Assembly: GCF_900129885.1 (NCBI RefSeq)
Contig: NZ_FQXE01000002.1
Span: forward strand, 124,001-188,000
Direction: 5' to 3'
Origin: Pollutimonas bauzanensis
GTDB taxonomy: Bacteria > Pseudomonadota > Gammaproteobacteria > Burkholderiales > Burkholderiaceae_B
DNA length: 64,000 nucleotides
Every line of letters begins with the position of its first letter. The first letter of the stretch is position 1. The position numbers were made by a program, and so were the translations under genes. This document shows positions 55,938 through 64,000 of this stretch, in pieces. The notes below the pieces were generated by a model. That model was not told the DNA's origin and ran no database searches. It was given only the letters and a program-made list of their open reading frames with translations.

Positions 55938-57170
55938 ATGACGTCCCTGTTGATCCTGGCAGACGACTTGACGGGCGCGGCCGACTGCGCCAATGCCTGC
56001 CGCCGCCTGGGAATGCCGGCGTCCGCCCTGCTGAATCCCCTGGCCGGCATGGGCTGCCTCAGTAACGCAGGGGGAAATATGCAGGCCGTGGCTCTGGACG
56101 CCAATTCACGCAACCTGCGGCCCGCCCTGGCGGCGGATCTCCATCGGCGAATACTGCGGCGCCATCTCACACCGTCCACCCCGCTGTACAAAAAGGTGGA
56201 CTCTACCCTGCGGGGCAACATCGGTGCCGAGATCGCCGCCACGATACGCCTGGCCGGCATGGCTATCCTGGCACCTGCATTTCCCGCAACTGGCCGACGA
56301 ACCGTAGCCGGACAACAACAAGTACACGGCACTGCCGTGTCGGAAACCGAGATCTGGCGAAACATAGGCTTGAGCGGAACGGCCGATATCGTGCAGATGA
56401 TGCGCGCCGAAGGTTTGCAGGCCGTCGGTATTCCGCTGTCCTGCGTTCGCCAGTCGACGGCATCGCTGCGGGAACAGTTCCTGGCAAGCGCCCGCGCGGG
56501 GACGCAGGTGCTGGTGTGCGACGCCGAAGCAGCCAGCGATCTGCAAGCCATTGCCCGGGCATCCTCCAGGCTGCCTGCGCCACACTTCTGGGCCGGCTCC
56601 GCCGGCTTGATGGAATATGTTGCCGCTACGCTAATACAAGCAGGCAAGGCATCCGATATTGCGTTGCCGGCGGCAACCGGCCGGGTTCTGACGGTGGTGG
56701 GCAGCATGTCTGATATCAGCGCAAATCAAGTCCGGCAACTGAATGATCAACGGCCTGTGCAGCTTGTAAGCGCCTCTTCCGACACGCTGGCCGCGGGCGA
56801 AGCCCATCCCGATTGGCTCACGCTGCGCGATAGCTTGACTGCCGCCTTGCGCAGCGGTGATGTGATGATAGCCGTGTGCGGCGACAGTCGCCTGAACCCC
56901 GCCGCAGGCTCGCTGCTGTGCCTGGCCCTGGGCCGCCTGATCGCTCCTCATGCGGCCGGGCTGGCCGCCATCATTGCCACCGGCGGCGAGACGGCCAGGG
57001 CTGTACTCGACGCCGTCGGAATCACAGCGCTGCGCCTTGCCGGCGAAGTCGAAGAAGGCGTGCCGATATCGCTGGGCACCGGCGCGCGGCCGCTGGCGGT
57101 CATCACCAAGGCCGGCGCTTTCGGCGACACACAAACATTGGTTCGCTGCTACGACGCACTGCGCCACTAA
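55938..57170 (+). CDS. Four-carbon acid sugar kinase (DUF1537; DtnK/OtnK-like)
   Basis: A 410-residue kinase. Opening SLLILADDLTGAADCANAC is the substrate-binding signature of the family; YKKVDSTLRGNIGAE and PAFPATGRRTVAGQQ follow; the C-terminal nucleotide part has IATGGETARAVLDAVGI and ITKAGAFGD. Members phosphorylate D-threonate, D-erythronate or related acids. Next to pdxA2 the best guess is D-threonate kinase. ATG 55938 after CCAAGGAAG. Stop is 18 bases before pdxA2. Confidence 0.9.
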   Translation: MTSLLILADDLTGAADCANACRRLGMPASALLNPLAGMGCLSNAGGNMQAVALDANSRNLRPALAADLHRRILRRHLTPSTPLYKKVDSTLRGNIGAEIAATIRLAGMAILAPAFPATGRRTVAGQQQVHGTAVSETEIWRNIGLSGTADIVQMMRAEGLQAVGIPLSCVRQSTASLREQFLASARAGTQVLVCDAEAASDLQAIARASSRLPAPHFWAGSAGLMEYVAATLIQAGKASDIALPAATGRVLTVVGSMSDISANQVRQLNDQRPVQLVSASSDTLAAGEAHPDWLTLRDSLTAALRSGDVMIAVCGDSRLNPAAGSLLCLALGRLIAPHAAGLAAIIATGGETARAVLDAVGITALRLAGEVEEGVPISLGTGARPLAVITKAGAFGDTQTLVRCYDALRH

Positions 57171-57188
57171 ACATTACAAAGGATTCTT

Positions 57189-58199
57189 ATGCACCGACCG
57201 ATTATTGCCATCACCATGGGAGACGCCGCGGGCGTCGGCCCGGAAGTCATCGTCAAAAGCCTGGCCCACGCAGACCTGTACCGAAACTGCCGCCCCCTGG
57301 TCATCGGCGATCTGGAGCGGCTGCAAACAGCGGCTCAGCTAACGGACAGCCCCCTGCAGTTTCGCGCCATCAAGCAAATCGAAGATGCCGCATACACACA
57401 TGGCACGGTCGACTGCATGGACCTCGGCCTGATTCCAAAAGACCTTCCTTTCGGCGAGCTCTCCGCCTTATGCGGCGACGCCGCCTATCGCTATATTGCT
57501 TGCGCAGTCGAATTGGCGATGCGCCACAAAATCGACGCCATCTGCACCGCGCCGCTGAATAAAGAGGCACTGCATGCGGCCGGGCATATCTATCCGGGGC
57601 ATACCGAACTGTTGGCGCAGCTTACCGGCACACCGGAAGTATCGATGATGCTCGTCGCCCCCACACTCCGCGTCATACATGTCACCACCCATATCGGCCT
57701 GCTCGATGCCATCCGCAAGATCGAGCCCGGCCTGGTAAGCCGCACGATAGAGCGGGGGTACAACACGCTGCTCAGCGCAGGCATAGCGCAGCCGCGCATT
57801 GGCGTATGCGGCATCAATCCTCATGCGGGGGAAAACGGCCTGTTCGGCAACGGCGAAGAAGAGCAGAAAATCATTCCCGCGATCCTGGAGCAGCAGGCGC
57901 TGGGGCGCGATGTACAGGGCCCGCTGCCCGCCGACACCTTGTTCTTCCGGGCCGCGCGCGGAGACTTCGATCTGGTCGTTGCGATGTACCACGATCAAGG
58001 ACATAGTCCCGTGAAGGTCATGGGCCTGGAAAGCGGTGTCAACGTCACCGTCGGGCTTCCGGTAATACGCTCCTCCGTCGACCATGGCACCGCTTTCGAT
58101 ATTGCCGGCAAAGGGATCGCCGACGAGCGCAGCATGCTGGAAGCGCTGCGTATCGCCACAGAACTGGCGGCCGGTAAAATCGCTGAAAACAAAGCATGA
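57189..58199 (+). CDS. pdxA2: 4-phospho-D-threonate 3-dehydrogenase (PdxA2 type)
   Basis: A 336-residue PdxA-family NAD-dependent dehydrogenase. Seen: ITMGDAAGVGPEVIVKSL, CTAPLNKEALHAAGHIYPGHTE, metal-binding His in VTTHIGL, NPHAGENGLFGNGEE and MYHDQGHSPVKVMGLE. Beside a DUF1537 kinase, PdxA2 oxidises and decarboxylates 4-phospho-D-threonate to dihydroxyacetone phosphate; the true vitamin B6 PdxA usually neighbours ksgA/surA, which is not the case here. Part of an operon with the kinase and the DeoR gene. Confidence 0.92.
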   Translation: MHRPIIAITMGDAAGVGPEVIVKSLAHADLYRNCRPLVIGDLERLQTAAQLTDSPLQFRAIKQIEDAAYTHGTVDCMDLGLIPKDLPFGELSALCGDAAYRYIACAVELAMRHKIDAICTAPLNKEALHAAGHIYPGHTELLAQLTGTPEVSMMLVAPTLRVIHVTTHIGLLDAIRKIEPGLVSRTIERGYNTLLSAGIAQPRIGVCGINPHAGENGLFGNGEEEQKIIPAILEQQALGRDVQGPLPADTLFFRAARGDFDLVVAMYHDQGHSPVKVMGLESGVNVTVGLPVIRSSVDHGTAFDIAGKGIADERSMLEALRIATELAAGKIAENKA

Positions 58200-58217
58200 A
58201 GGTAGCGGAATACAGCC

Positions 58218-58988
58218 ATGTCGTCGTCAAAAACCCGTGAGCGCCAGCAGCGCATCCTAGATCTGGTCCACAAGGACGTTGTCGATGTCGACGAATTAAG
58301 CCGCCACCTGGGTGTGTCCGTTTCGACCGCGCGGCGCGACCTGAATAAACTGGCCGCCGAAGGCAGATTGCTGCGCACCTATGGCGGTGCCGCCTTCGTC
58401 AGCCATGAGCGCAAGGAACATACGCTGAACGAGCGCATGCATATTCAGCGGCCGCAAAAGGAAGCCATAGCGGCACTGGCGGCCCAGCAGATCGAGGACG
58501 GCGACACCCTGATCCTGGACGCCGGCACAACGACCGCCGCGCTGGCGCGACTGCTCATCGGGCGCGGCGACCTGCATGTAATCACCAATAACATCGAAGT
58601 GCTGACCATCCTTGCCAAAGATCCTGACATCCGCTTGACGATGCTGGGCGGCGAGGTACGCAAATTGAGCATGGGCGCGGTGGGTCCGCTTGCCGAGCTG
58701 GCGCTGGGCCGCCTTAGCGCCGATAAAGTCTTTCTGGGTGCCGACGGTATTGTTGCCAGTCGCGGCCTTTGCGAAGCCAGCCAGGATCAAGCGTATCTGA
58801 AAGAAAAGATGATGGAACAGGGCGACGCTGTATTCGTGCTGGCCGATTCATCGAAGCTGAACTTCGCCGGCCAGCAAGCCTGGACGCCACTAAGCCGGCC
58901 CTGGACGCTGATTACCGATGCCGACGCCAGCCCGGAGCAGTTGGCCGCCTTCCGAGAACTGGAAAATGTGTCGGTGTTGGTCGCTTGA
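58218..58988 (+). CDS. DeoR/GlpR-family regulator of the sugar-acid operon
   Basis: A 256-residue repressor: N-terminal DeoR helix-turn-helix (VDELSRHLGVSVSTARRDL, GRLLRTYGGA) and a C-terminal sugar-phosphate sensor domain (DTLILDAGTTTAALARLL, LTMLGGEVRK, DKVFLGADGI). It is the third gene after kinase and pdxA2, so a phosphorylated intermediate is its likely effector. The opposite TRAP operon is a probable second target. Confidence 0.92.
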   Translation: MSSSKTRERQQRILDLVHKDVVDVDELSRHLGVSVSTARRDLNKLAAEGRLLRTYGGAAFVSHERKEHTLNERMHIQRPQKEAIAALAAQQIEDGDTLILDAGTTTAALARLLIGRGDLHVITNNIEVLTILAKDPDIRLTMLGGEVRKLSMGAVGPLAELALGRLSADKVFLGADGIVASRGLCEASQDQAYLKEKMMEQGDAVFVLADSSKLNFAGQQAWTPLSRPWTLITDADASPEQLAAFRELENVSVLVA

Positions 58989-59501
58989 TGCTGAATGCCA
59001 GGCGCCACATGCAGGAACGCATCGGCAAGCAGCCTGCCTAGCGCGACGCCATGCGCAAAGGGGATACTGGCCTGACGCACATGCTCAGTTGACGGCGCGG
59101 GATACCTGTAAGCAGGTGGCGACACAAACGGGTGGCTGAGAGCAATGACCCTCGCCACCTGTGCAGCTATGACTTCTCGCCGCTCTAGTGCGCAATTGGA
59201 CCAAGAGCGCTACTGGATCTGGCGGCGCAATTTGCGCGGCAACGATTACATCCCCACCAACGTCACTACTCATGCTTGGGCGGTTGAGTTCACCATGCAG
59301 TAGTTAGCGCCTAACTTGTCCATTACGCTATTCAATGTTCAAGCGATACTTCATGGTGTGCACACGGTGAAGTATCTGCAGCCTATAACAAAATAATGCC
59401 AAATGTGATACACCATCAACCTATGACCCGAGAGTTTGGCACGAAAAGTCAAGAGCTTAAATTTAAAAGACGTTGCAAGAGTTTCAAGTGGATGATTTGC
59501 T
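58989..59501. other. Intergenic region with one tiny ORF
   Basis: Contains a 44-residue frame at 59169-59303 (MTSRRSSAQLDQERYWIWRR start, no family recognised, no strong ribosome site). No other structure seen. Base composition becomes more AT-rich from about 59300, where the next block begins. Confidence 0.35.
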
Positions 59502-60296
59502 ATGACTACCATTAATATTCCGAATCCAATGACTGAAACGCGAAGCAATTCGCGCACAGCCGACACCATGCAGCGGGCCGCAGATGGTATGCCGGCACCT
59601 GTTCACGCTGCAAACGAGGCTGTTAGTCCAGGCAAGCAAACAGTAGCGTTTTCATCATTGGCACAACAATTGAGCGAGGCGGCGAGTCGGGCTGCTGCAA
59701 GAGACACCAGCATGACTCGTCAGGAGCTTGCAACGAAGGGCAAGGCCCTCACTGACATCATAGTCGGGCCCGATTACTGGGCCAAAAAGACAATTCACGA
59801 CGCTGAAGTCCCCAAGACCGATGATCCTCTCCACCTGGCACGTGCACAGCAAGCAACCGCTTTCGCCAATCTTGAAGGCCCCAATCCGTTCAAGGGCATG
59901 AACCGTGAGCAACTCTCTCTTATCGCTTACGACGAGAGCGGCACCTTCACAGTGAATGAGCGCCGGGCCGCCTGGTGCGAGGCCTATGACCAAGACGAAG
60001 CACAGAGAAGAATACTCTGCGCCAAAATAGTAGATGAATACAATCGCACCGGTAAGGTTGTCGATTCGCTTCTTGATGTACTTAAATTTTATAAGTCCTT
60101 GCCTGCTATAGATCAGGCCATGCAATTCCCAGCAGATTATGAAGCACAACTGCGATCTAGAATTCTCGCTGGCGGCAGTTCCGAATCGCTGGAAGAGCTT
60201 TCTTCTATATTGGGGCTGGGGGCTGAACTGGACTTCAAGCAGATAAGCCAAAGCAAGGACGCTAACGCCACACTCAAATCGTCTTTCAATGCGTAA
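59502..60296 (+). CDS. Unknown soluble protein, 264 residues
   Basis: A disordered Ser/Thr/Ala head (about 55 residues) is followed by a helical domain: FSSLAQQLSEAASRAAARDTS, NPFKGMNREQLSLIAYDESG, TFTVNERRAAWCEAYDQDEA, DEYNRTGKVVDSLLDVL. I recall similar uncharacterised proteins in pseudomonads that keep the LIAYDESGTFTVNERRAAW block. No signal peptide or membrane span. ATG 59502. It lies between the sugar-acid operon and an ABC pseudogene, in a poorly conserved block. Function unknown. Confidence 0.7.
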   Translation: MTTINIPNPMTETRSNSRTADTMQRAADGMPAPVHAANEAVSPGKQTVAFSSLAQQLSEAASRAAARDTSMTRQELATKGKALTDIIVGPDYWAKKTIHDAEVPKTDDPLHLARAQQATAFANLEGPNPFKGMNREQLSLIAYDESGTFTVNERRAAWCEAYDQDEAQRRILCAKIVDEYNRTGKVVDSLLDVLKFYKSLPAIDQAMQFPADYEAQLRSRILAGGSSESLEELSSILGLGAELDFKQISQSKDANATLKSSFNA

Positions 60297-60408
60297 TGGA
60301 ATAACCTGGAAGCTTGATTAAGTTGCCAATTGTTTTCGCAATGCCCGACGCTACTCAGCATTCACCGCTATGGTGAGCCTGAAGGAAAGGACCCCGGAAA
60401 CCGAAAGC

Positions 60409-60661
60409 ATGGGTAAAGACATCAACCGTGATGAACCAAGCAAGGACCTGATTCAATTACAAGACATCACGCATGCCTATGATACAGGTGCGTGCTCGCT
60501 ACCAGTTCTACACGACGTTTCATTGTCAATTCCCATGGGTCAACGCACGAGGCTGCGCATAACCAATTGGAGCGCGTAGGACTGTCTGACCGTACCCATT
60601 ACTTGCCCGCTGACTTGTCTGGCGGACAACGTCAGCGTGTCGCTATTGCGCGGGCTCTATA
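60409..60661 (+). pseudogene. ABC transporter ATPase (LolD/MacB-like), internally deleted
   Basis: The head [30 protein letters not shown] matches the first 45 residues of LolD/MacB ATPases; the DNA then jumps, with a frame change, to [20 protein letters not shown] and [13 protein letters not shown] followed by a stop. Walker A and the Q-loop are gone, as is everything after the signature (Walker B, His). A dead remnant. Confidence 0.75.
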
Positions 60662-60933
60662 GTCGGAGAGCCCTTGACCGAGCCTGCTCGGCGATCGATA
60701 AATTACTTCTTGAAAGCTACCGCTTCTGCGCGGAGGCGCCATGCACTTCCAGAAAGCTCTGTATCGCTACTAGGGATAGCGGTTCAGGTTCTGACGGGGC
60801 GCAATTTCCCATTGCTTGCATAAAAGGTCAACCAGTTTGCCCGTGTTTTTCACGGCAAAGCCAGACTGCAATCATTCGCTGCGGTAGATCGCAGCAACCA
60901 TGTAAAAATGCGCTGACACGCTCATACCCTGCC

Positions 60934-61467
60934 TTAGCCGATATAACCTTTCATTCCAAGAAATCGCTCTGGTTGCTGTGCCGTCAAATCGGCCAATTTT
61001 TGGTATATCTCATCCAAAGCTGTACCTTTCTTCATTTCGGTCTCGTAAAGCGCGATTTTTTGCGACCTGTACAGTTGCCCGGTCTTATTGAAATATGCCT
61101 CGCTTTCGGCGGTAACCGGTTCGCCAGTTTTTGTGTAGCGTATCGGGCCTCCGTTCATATAGTCTGTTAAATCCACGAGGGCATCCGACGCATCATCGTT
61201 ATAGACCACGTCTTTCAAGTATTTGCCCAGATTATCATTTCCTTTCATATGCGCCATCATCTCCGGCGAGAAGCTGCCGTTTTGCAGCGCCACGCTTGTC
61301 GAGTTTTGTTGGCTTTTTGTGGAAATATTGACAACCGTTGATTCTGCACCATTCTGTTGTTGGGGGCGTATTTCCGGAATAGTAAAACGCGAAGTCGGAG
61401 CCTTTTTACTATTTTGGCTAATGGATGGCAGCGTGGCAGACGATATCGATTGAATGGATGAACTCAT
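60934..61467 (-). CDS. Unknown protein, 177 residues
   Basis: Ser/Asn/Gln-rich disordered half (SSSIQSISSATLPSISQNSK), then a compact C-terminal part: FSPEMMAHMKGNDNLGKYLK, DYMNGGPIRYTKTGEPVTAE, LYETEMKKGTALDEIYQKL, ending FLGMKGYIG. No signal peptide or membrane helix. A strong ribosome site AAGGAAAG precedes ATG 61467, so it is probably real. The disordered Ser-rich head resembles that of the 264-residue neighbour. Function unknown. Confidence 0.65.
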   Translation of the reverse strand: MSSSIQSISSATLPSISQNSKKAPTSRFTIPEIRPQQQNGAESTVVNISTKSQQNSTSVALQNGSFSPEMMAHMKGNDNLGKYLKDVVYNDDASDALVDLTDYMNGGPIRYTKTGEPVTAESEAYFNKTGQLYRSQKIALYETEMKKGTALDEIYQKLADLTAQQPERFLGMKGYIG

Positions 61468-61983
61468 GACTTTCCTTAAAATGCTTGGTGCCTTCGGCTA
61501 GTGTTGAAAATCCTATTTATGGAGCGGGAAGAGCAAACCAGACCACAACGTCGCCATTCACGAATACAGTCGGAAACGACGATCCCCAGCGAATGGCTCG
61601 ATGCACTAAATACATGGTGTTGTGCATGTTATAAGCTCCATGGGGTTGAATTTTTTCTGATGCTACACCGTTGCACCTGCAGCGATATTATGAATTGAGG
61701 CGTCTTCGCACTGCTATTTCCATCGATCCGGGGCTTCAGAGGCACAAATTGACACCTATCCAAAAGAGTAGGTGCTCATGGAGCATCGCTTCATCCATGA
61801 GCTTCCGTGTCGGCAGGTGAAAGACCCGGGGCAAGCCATGCTCTCCAGGATAAGCTTCGGCAGTACGGCCTGATCTGCCCGATGGAGCGGGCAGCATATA
61901 TCGATCTCAAGAAAAACTGTGGCGCTGTCTATAAGCGGGACCTATTTCTGGCGTGCGGCTGTTGCCCAACGCATGGACCTGCA
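61468..61983. other. 515-bp stretch without a supported gene
   Basis: Short frames on the plus strand (61501-61698, 61807-62298) are unlike any family I know; the second overlaps the DTW gene in antisense. Possibly eroded sequence. Confidence 0.35.
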
Positions 61984-62613
61984 TCAGCGCACAGGCGATC
62001 GATCCGAATAATTACGCCGGTACAGATCCGCCCCCATGGCCTGAATTTGCCGATCGACAAGCGCCTTGAACGGTTTCAAGACCGGCTGGAAATCGCGCTC
62101 GGGCTCCAGCACCGTCAACGCACGAACGATGGCTTCAATGGTGGATACCGCCGCGGGTTCGCGAGCCCTGCGCACCCGATATTCAGATGGCTCGCCGATA
62201 GGCAGGCTCAGGCGCGGCAGAGCGCCCAATACAGGATTCGCATGCATGATCTTGCGCGCCTTGCGCCATGTTCCGTCGGGCACGATCAACAGCGATGACT
62301 CGCCCGCCCGGGAAGCAAGCAGCGGCTGCGACAGGGCCGCGTTCTTTGTCGGAAACAACAGGAACACGGAGGCTGCCGCTGAAATGATGCCGTTCAATTG
62401 CGGAAAGTGCTCGCCCACCAACAACTCGGCATGCGCCAATCCCAACACCGCCAAGCGCGCCGTATTCAACGGGTGTTTTTGCTCGTCGGGATGCTGCAGG
62501 ATCAGAATCCGCGTGCGGTTGGGCGCCACGGTTATATGAGCGCACAGGCAATGTGACATAGGCCTTAGACAGCGAGCGCAACGGGGCCGGGATAAAGATT
62601 TCTGTTCTGACAT
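61984..62613 (-). CDS. DTW-domain tRNA-uridine aminocarboxypropyltransferase (TapT-like)
   Basis: A 209-residue DTW/YfiP protein. N-terminal Cys cluster RPRCARCLRPMSHCLC probably binds zinc; core motifs ILQHPDEQKHPLNTARL, the family-naming DTW site as VPDGTWRKARKIM, and the C-terminal STIEAIVRAL. TapT enzymes make acp3U47 in the tRNA variable loop from SAM. Normal length. Divergent from the riboswitch-terC unit. Confidence 0.9.
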   Translation of the reverse strand: MSEQKSLSRPRCARCLRPMSHCLCAHITVAPNRTRILILQHPDEQKHPLNTARLAVLGLAHAELLVGEHFPQLNGIISAAASVFLLFPTKNAALSQPLLASRAGESSLLIVPDGTWRKARKIMHANPVLGALPRLSLPIGEPSEYRVRRAREPAAVSTIEAIVRALTVLEPERDFQPVLKPFKALVDRQIQAMGADLYRRNYSDRSPVR

Positions 62614-62635
62614 GGCTTGGATGATACTGCCTGGC

Positions 62636-62663
62636 TTGACTTTATACCGGGTGCTTTTATACT
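62636..62663 (+). promoter_or_regulatory. Sigma-70 promoter of the riboswitch-terC unit
   Basis: TTGACT (62636-62641), 16 bases, TATACT (62658-62663). The start site would fall at about 62670, at the 5' edge of the riboswitch. Confidence 0.7.
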
Positions 62664-62664
62664 A

Positions 62665-62797
62665 GCGCCTATCAAGGGGAGTAGCTTTCTTCCGACGCAT
62701 CGTCATTACGGCAGTCTTGCATTACATCGCAAGCGCCCGGTGCCCGGGCAACATCACATGTTGCAAGCAAGACCTTGCCATCAAGGGCAAGGTGAAT
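62665..62797 (+). ncRNA. yybP-ykoY manganese riboswitch
   Basis: The conserved AAGGGGAGTAGC (62674-62685) is followed by CGTCATTACGGC, CCCGGTGCCCGGGCAAC and the closing pair GACCTTGCC / GGCAAGGT, in the order of the yybP-ykoY (Mn2+) aptamer. It lies in the leader of a TerC-family gene, one of the classic targets. Manganese binding would let transcription or translation of terC proceed. Confidence 0.85.
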
Positions 62798-62812
62798 CTC
62801 CAGCAATAGCTG

Positions 62813-62845
62813 TGGCCTGTGTCCTGACGGAACAGGCCATTTTTA
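62813..62845 (+). terminator. Leader terminator downstream of the riboswitch
   Basis: TGGCCTGT (62813-62820) and ACAGGCCA (62832-62839) pair, followed by TTTTTATT. Placed 110 bases before terC and just after the aptamer, it is the likely expression platform for transcriptional control. Confidence 0.75.
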
Positions 62846-62954
62846 TTGTGTCTTCGCCGCGCCGGCCAAGCTCCGGACGCCATGCGGGCAAGGCTCAAAA
62901 ACCGGCCAGATCCGTTTCCCTGTACTAATGTCTTTTCTATCCAGAGGGTAACTG

Positions 62955-63662
62955 ATGCTTGAATTTTTGCAAACACTAAGCTGGGCGGCGGTCTTTCAGA
63001 TTATTCTGATCGACATATTGCTGGGTGGCGACAATGCGGTAGTGATCGCGCTGGCCTGCCGGAACTTGCCGCGCAAGCAGCGCATGCAAGGCATTTTGTG
63101 GGGCACGGCTGGCGCCATCGGTCTGCGCGTTGCGCTTATCGCCTTTGCCATGACGCTGCTTGCCGTGCCGTTCCTGAAGATCGTAGGCGCTATATTGCTG
63201 CTGTGGGTCGGTATCAAACTGTTGATCCCGGACGACGACGCGCACGGCAATATCAGCGGCGGCGCTTCAGTGTTCGCCGCTGTAAAAACCATCATCGTGG
63301 CTGACTTTGTCATGAGCCTGGACAACGTCATCGCCATTGCCGGCGCGGCTCAGTCGGCGGACCCGGAGCATCAGATGGGCCTGGTCATATTCGGCCTGCT
63401 CATCAGCGTGCCCATCATTGTGTGGGGCAGCACCCTGGTGCTGAAGCTGATTGATCGCTTCCCATTGGTCGTCACCTTCGGCGCGGCGCTGCTGGGCTGG
63501 ATTGCGGGGGGCATGCTCATTACCGACATCTACATCGTCGAGCAGTTCGGTCAGCCCTCCGGCGGCATGAAGCTCGCTGCGGAAGTGATCGGAGCCTTGC
63601 TGATCGTGGCCGCCGGCCGCTGGTTCGCGCAACGCAAGCGCGCTACGATGGCCGAGGCATAA
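62955..63662 (+). CDS. TerC-family membrane protein (probable Mn2+ exporter)
   Basis: A 235-residue integral membrane protein with seven or so spans. Both metal-site motifs are present: IDILLGGDNAVVIALA near the N-terminus and ADFVMSLDNVIAIAGAA in the middle, as in TerC/Alx proteins that export manganese, partly to load secreted enzymes. The manganese riboswitch ahead of it supports this role. ATG 62955 follows CAGAGGGTAACTG. Confidence 0.92.
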   Translation: MLEFLQTLSWAAVFQIILIDILLGGDNAVVIALACRNLPRKQRMQGILWGTAGAIGLRVALIAFAMTLLAVPFLKIVGAILLLWVGIKLLIPDDDAHGNISGGASVFAAVKTIIVADFVMSLDNVIAIAGAAQSADPEHQMGLVIFGLLISVPIIVWGSTLVLKLIDRFPLVVTFGAALLGWIAGGMLITDIYIVEQFGQPSGGMKLAAEVIGALLIVAAGRWFAQRKRATMAEA

Positions 63663-63701
63663 CGGCAGCGTTGCAACGGCGGCAGGCGGGCGCGCAGCCC
63701 C

Positions 63702-63845
63702 TTGCCGCCCGATGAGGCGGCCTACGATCGCGCCCTGACCTTGATTGATGCGATTCTGGACGAAACCCGCGGCGCGCCCGCGCGGGAGGATGCCATTCAT
63801 CCGCTGACTGATCTGTTGCCATGCTTTACCGAGTTCCCGGCGTAG
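63702..63845 (+). pseudogene. Short fragment, possibly of a HigA-like antitoxin
   Basis: An open stretch reading DEAAYDRALTLIDAILDETR then HPLTDLLPCF, which loosely resembles the N-terminus of HigA-type antitoxins. Only a TTG start is available and it ends after 47 residues. Could be chance. Confidence 0.3.
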
Positions 63846-63920
63846 CATAGGTGGCCCCCCCTTTCCTTTTTCTATATGGAGAGTATACTGACCATATACA
63901 TATCATATACGGAGAAACTG

Positions 63921-64000
63921 ATGGGTATCGTAAACATCGATGATGATTTGCACGAGCAGGTGCGCAGAGCCATTAAAGTATCGTGCCGTTCAATCAATGC
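63921..64000 (+). CDS. ParD-like antitoxin, N-terminus (cut by window end)
   Basis: From ATG 63921, after ACGGAGAAACTG, the frame reads MGIVNIDDDLHEQVRRAIK then CRSINA, the ribbon-helix-helix start of ParD-like antitoxins. The toxin would lie beyond the window. Just upstream (63875-63910) are repeated CATATAC / GTATAC blocks suited to autoregulation. Confidence 0.65.
   Translation, partial: MGIVNIDDDLHEQVRRAIKVSCRSIN

Noticed and set aside
55802-56707. 301-residue minus-strand frame over the DUF1537 kinase
   Set aside because: Lacks any recognisable domain and is opposite a gene with clear kinase motifs and ribosome site.

Overview
The window is a high-GC chromosomal segment of a betaproteobacterium, most likely Alcaligenaceae (Bordetella, Achromobacter or Pusillimonas-like). 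This rests on housekeeping protein style (HtpG, Ffh, TrmB, AmpD, DTW protein, TerC), on a TRAP/PdxA2/DUF1537 catabolic locus typical of the family, and on a giant two-partner secretion adhesin. It mixes conserved core blocks with at least three accessory blocks, two of them beside tRNA genes.

Layout. 1-770: 3' end of an ABC exporter. 928-1850: XRE regulator and a decayed transposase. 1847-21663 (minus): SapC-like protein, a TpsA adhesin of about 5,775 residues, and its TpsB/FhaC transporter, tightly packed as one operon. 22032-23682: hipBA toxin-antitoxin pair with a palindromic operator and a frameshifted hipA. 23865-27144: TetR and MaoC genes divergent from a cysteine hydrolase, an MFS transporter and a tiny coupled ORF, with a TetR-type operator between them. 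27298-31861: a Gabija-like defence pair (OLD/TOPRIM nuclease plus UvrD-like helicase) and a broken P4-type integrase next to tRNA-Gly(CCC). 32014-39635: core genes trmB, pip, thiS, ffh, ccsA-like, PP0621-like, ampD and htpG, with a triplicated 80-bp hairpin repeat between ampD and htpG.

39903-47016: tRNA-Leu(CAA) followed by an AT-rich island framed by IS3 fragments, an integrase fragment and a decayed conjugative-element gene (DUF2274). The island carries a 1,051-residue SIR2-STAND-TPR protein (Avs5-like) ending in what reads as a cold-shock-like domain, a VbhA-type antitoxin remnant with an in-frame stop, and an overlapping two-gene module (unknown cytosolic protein plus membrane protein resembling putative abortive-infection proteins). 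This is the best place to look for an undescribed defence system.

47229-51507: LysR remnant, MFS transporter, a truncated 5-aminolevulinate synthase, an MmyB-like regulator and an SDR. 51857-58988: SMP-30 lactonase-like protein and a three-part TRAP transporter, divergent from a DUF1537 kinase, pdxA2 and a DeoR regulator; together this looks like uptake and breakdown of D-threonate or a related four-carbon sugar acid. 59169-61467: small unknown genes and an ABC ATPase pseudogene. 61984-63662: DTW (TapT-like) protein, then a yybP-ykoY manganese riboswitch with promoter and terminator ahead of terC. The right edge cuts a ParD-like antitoxin gene.
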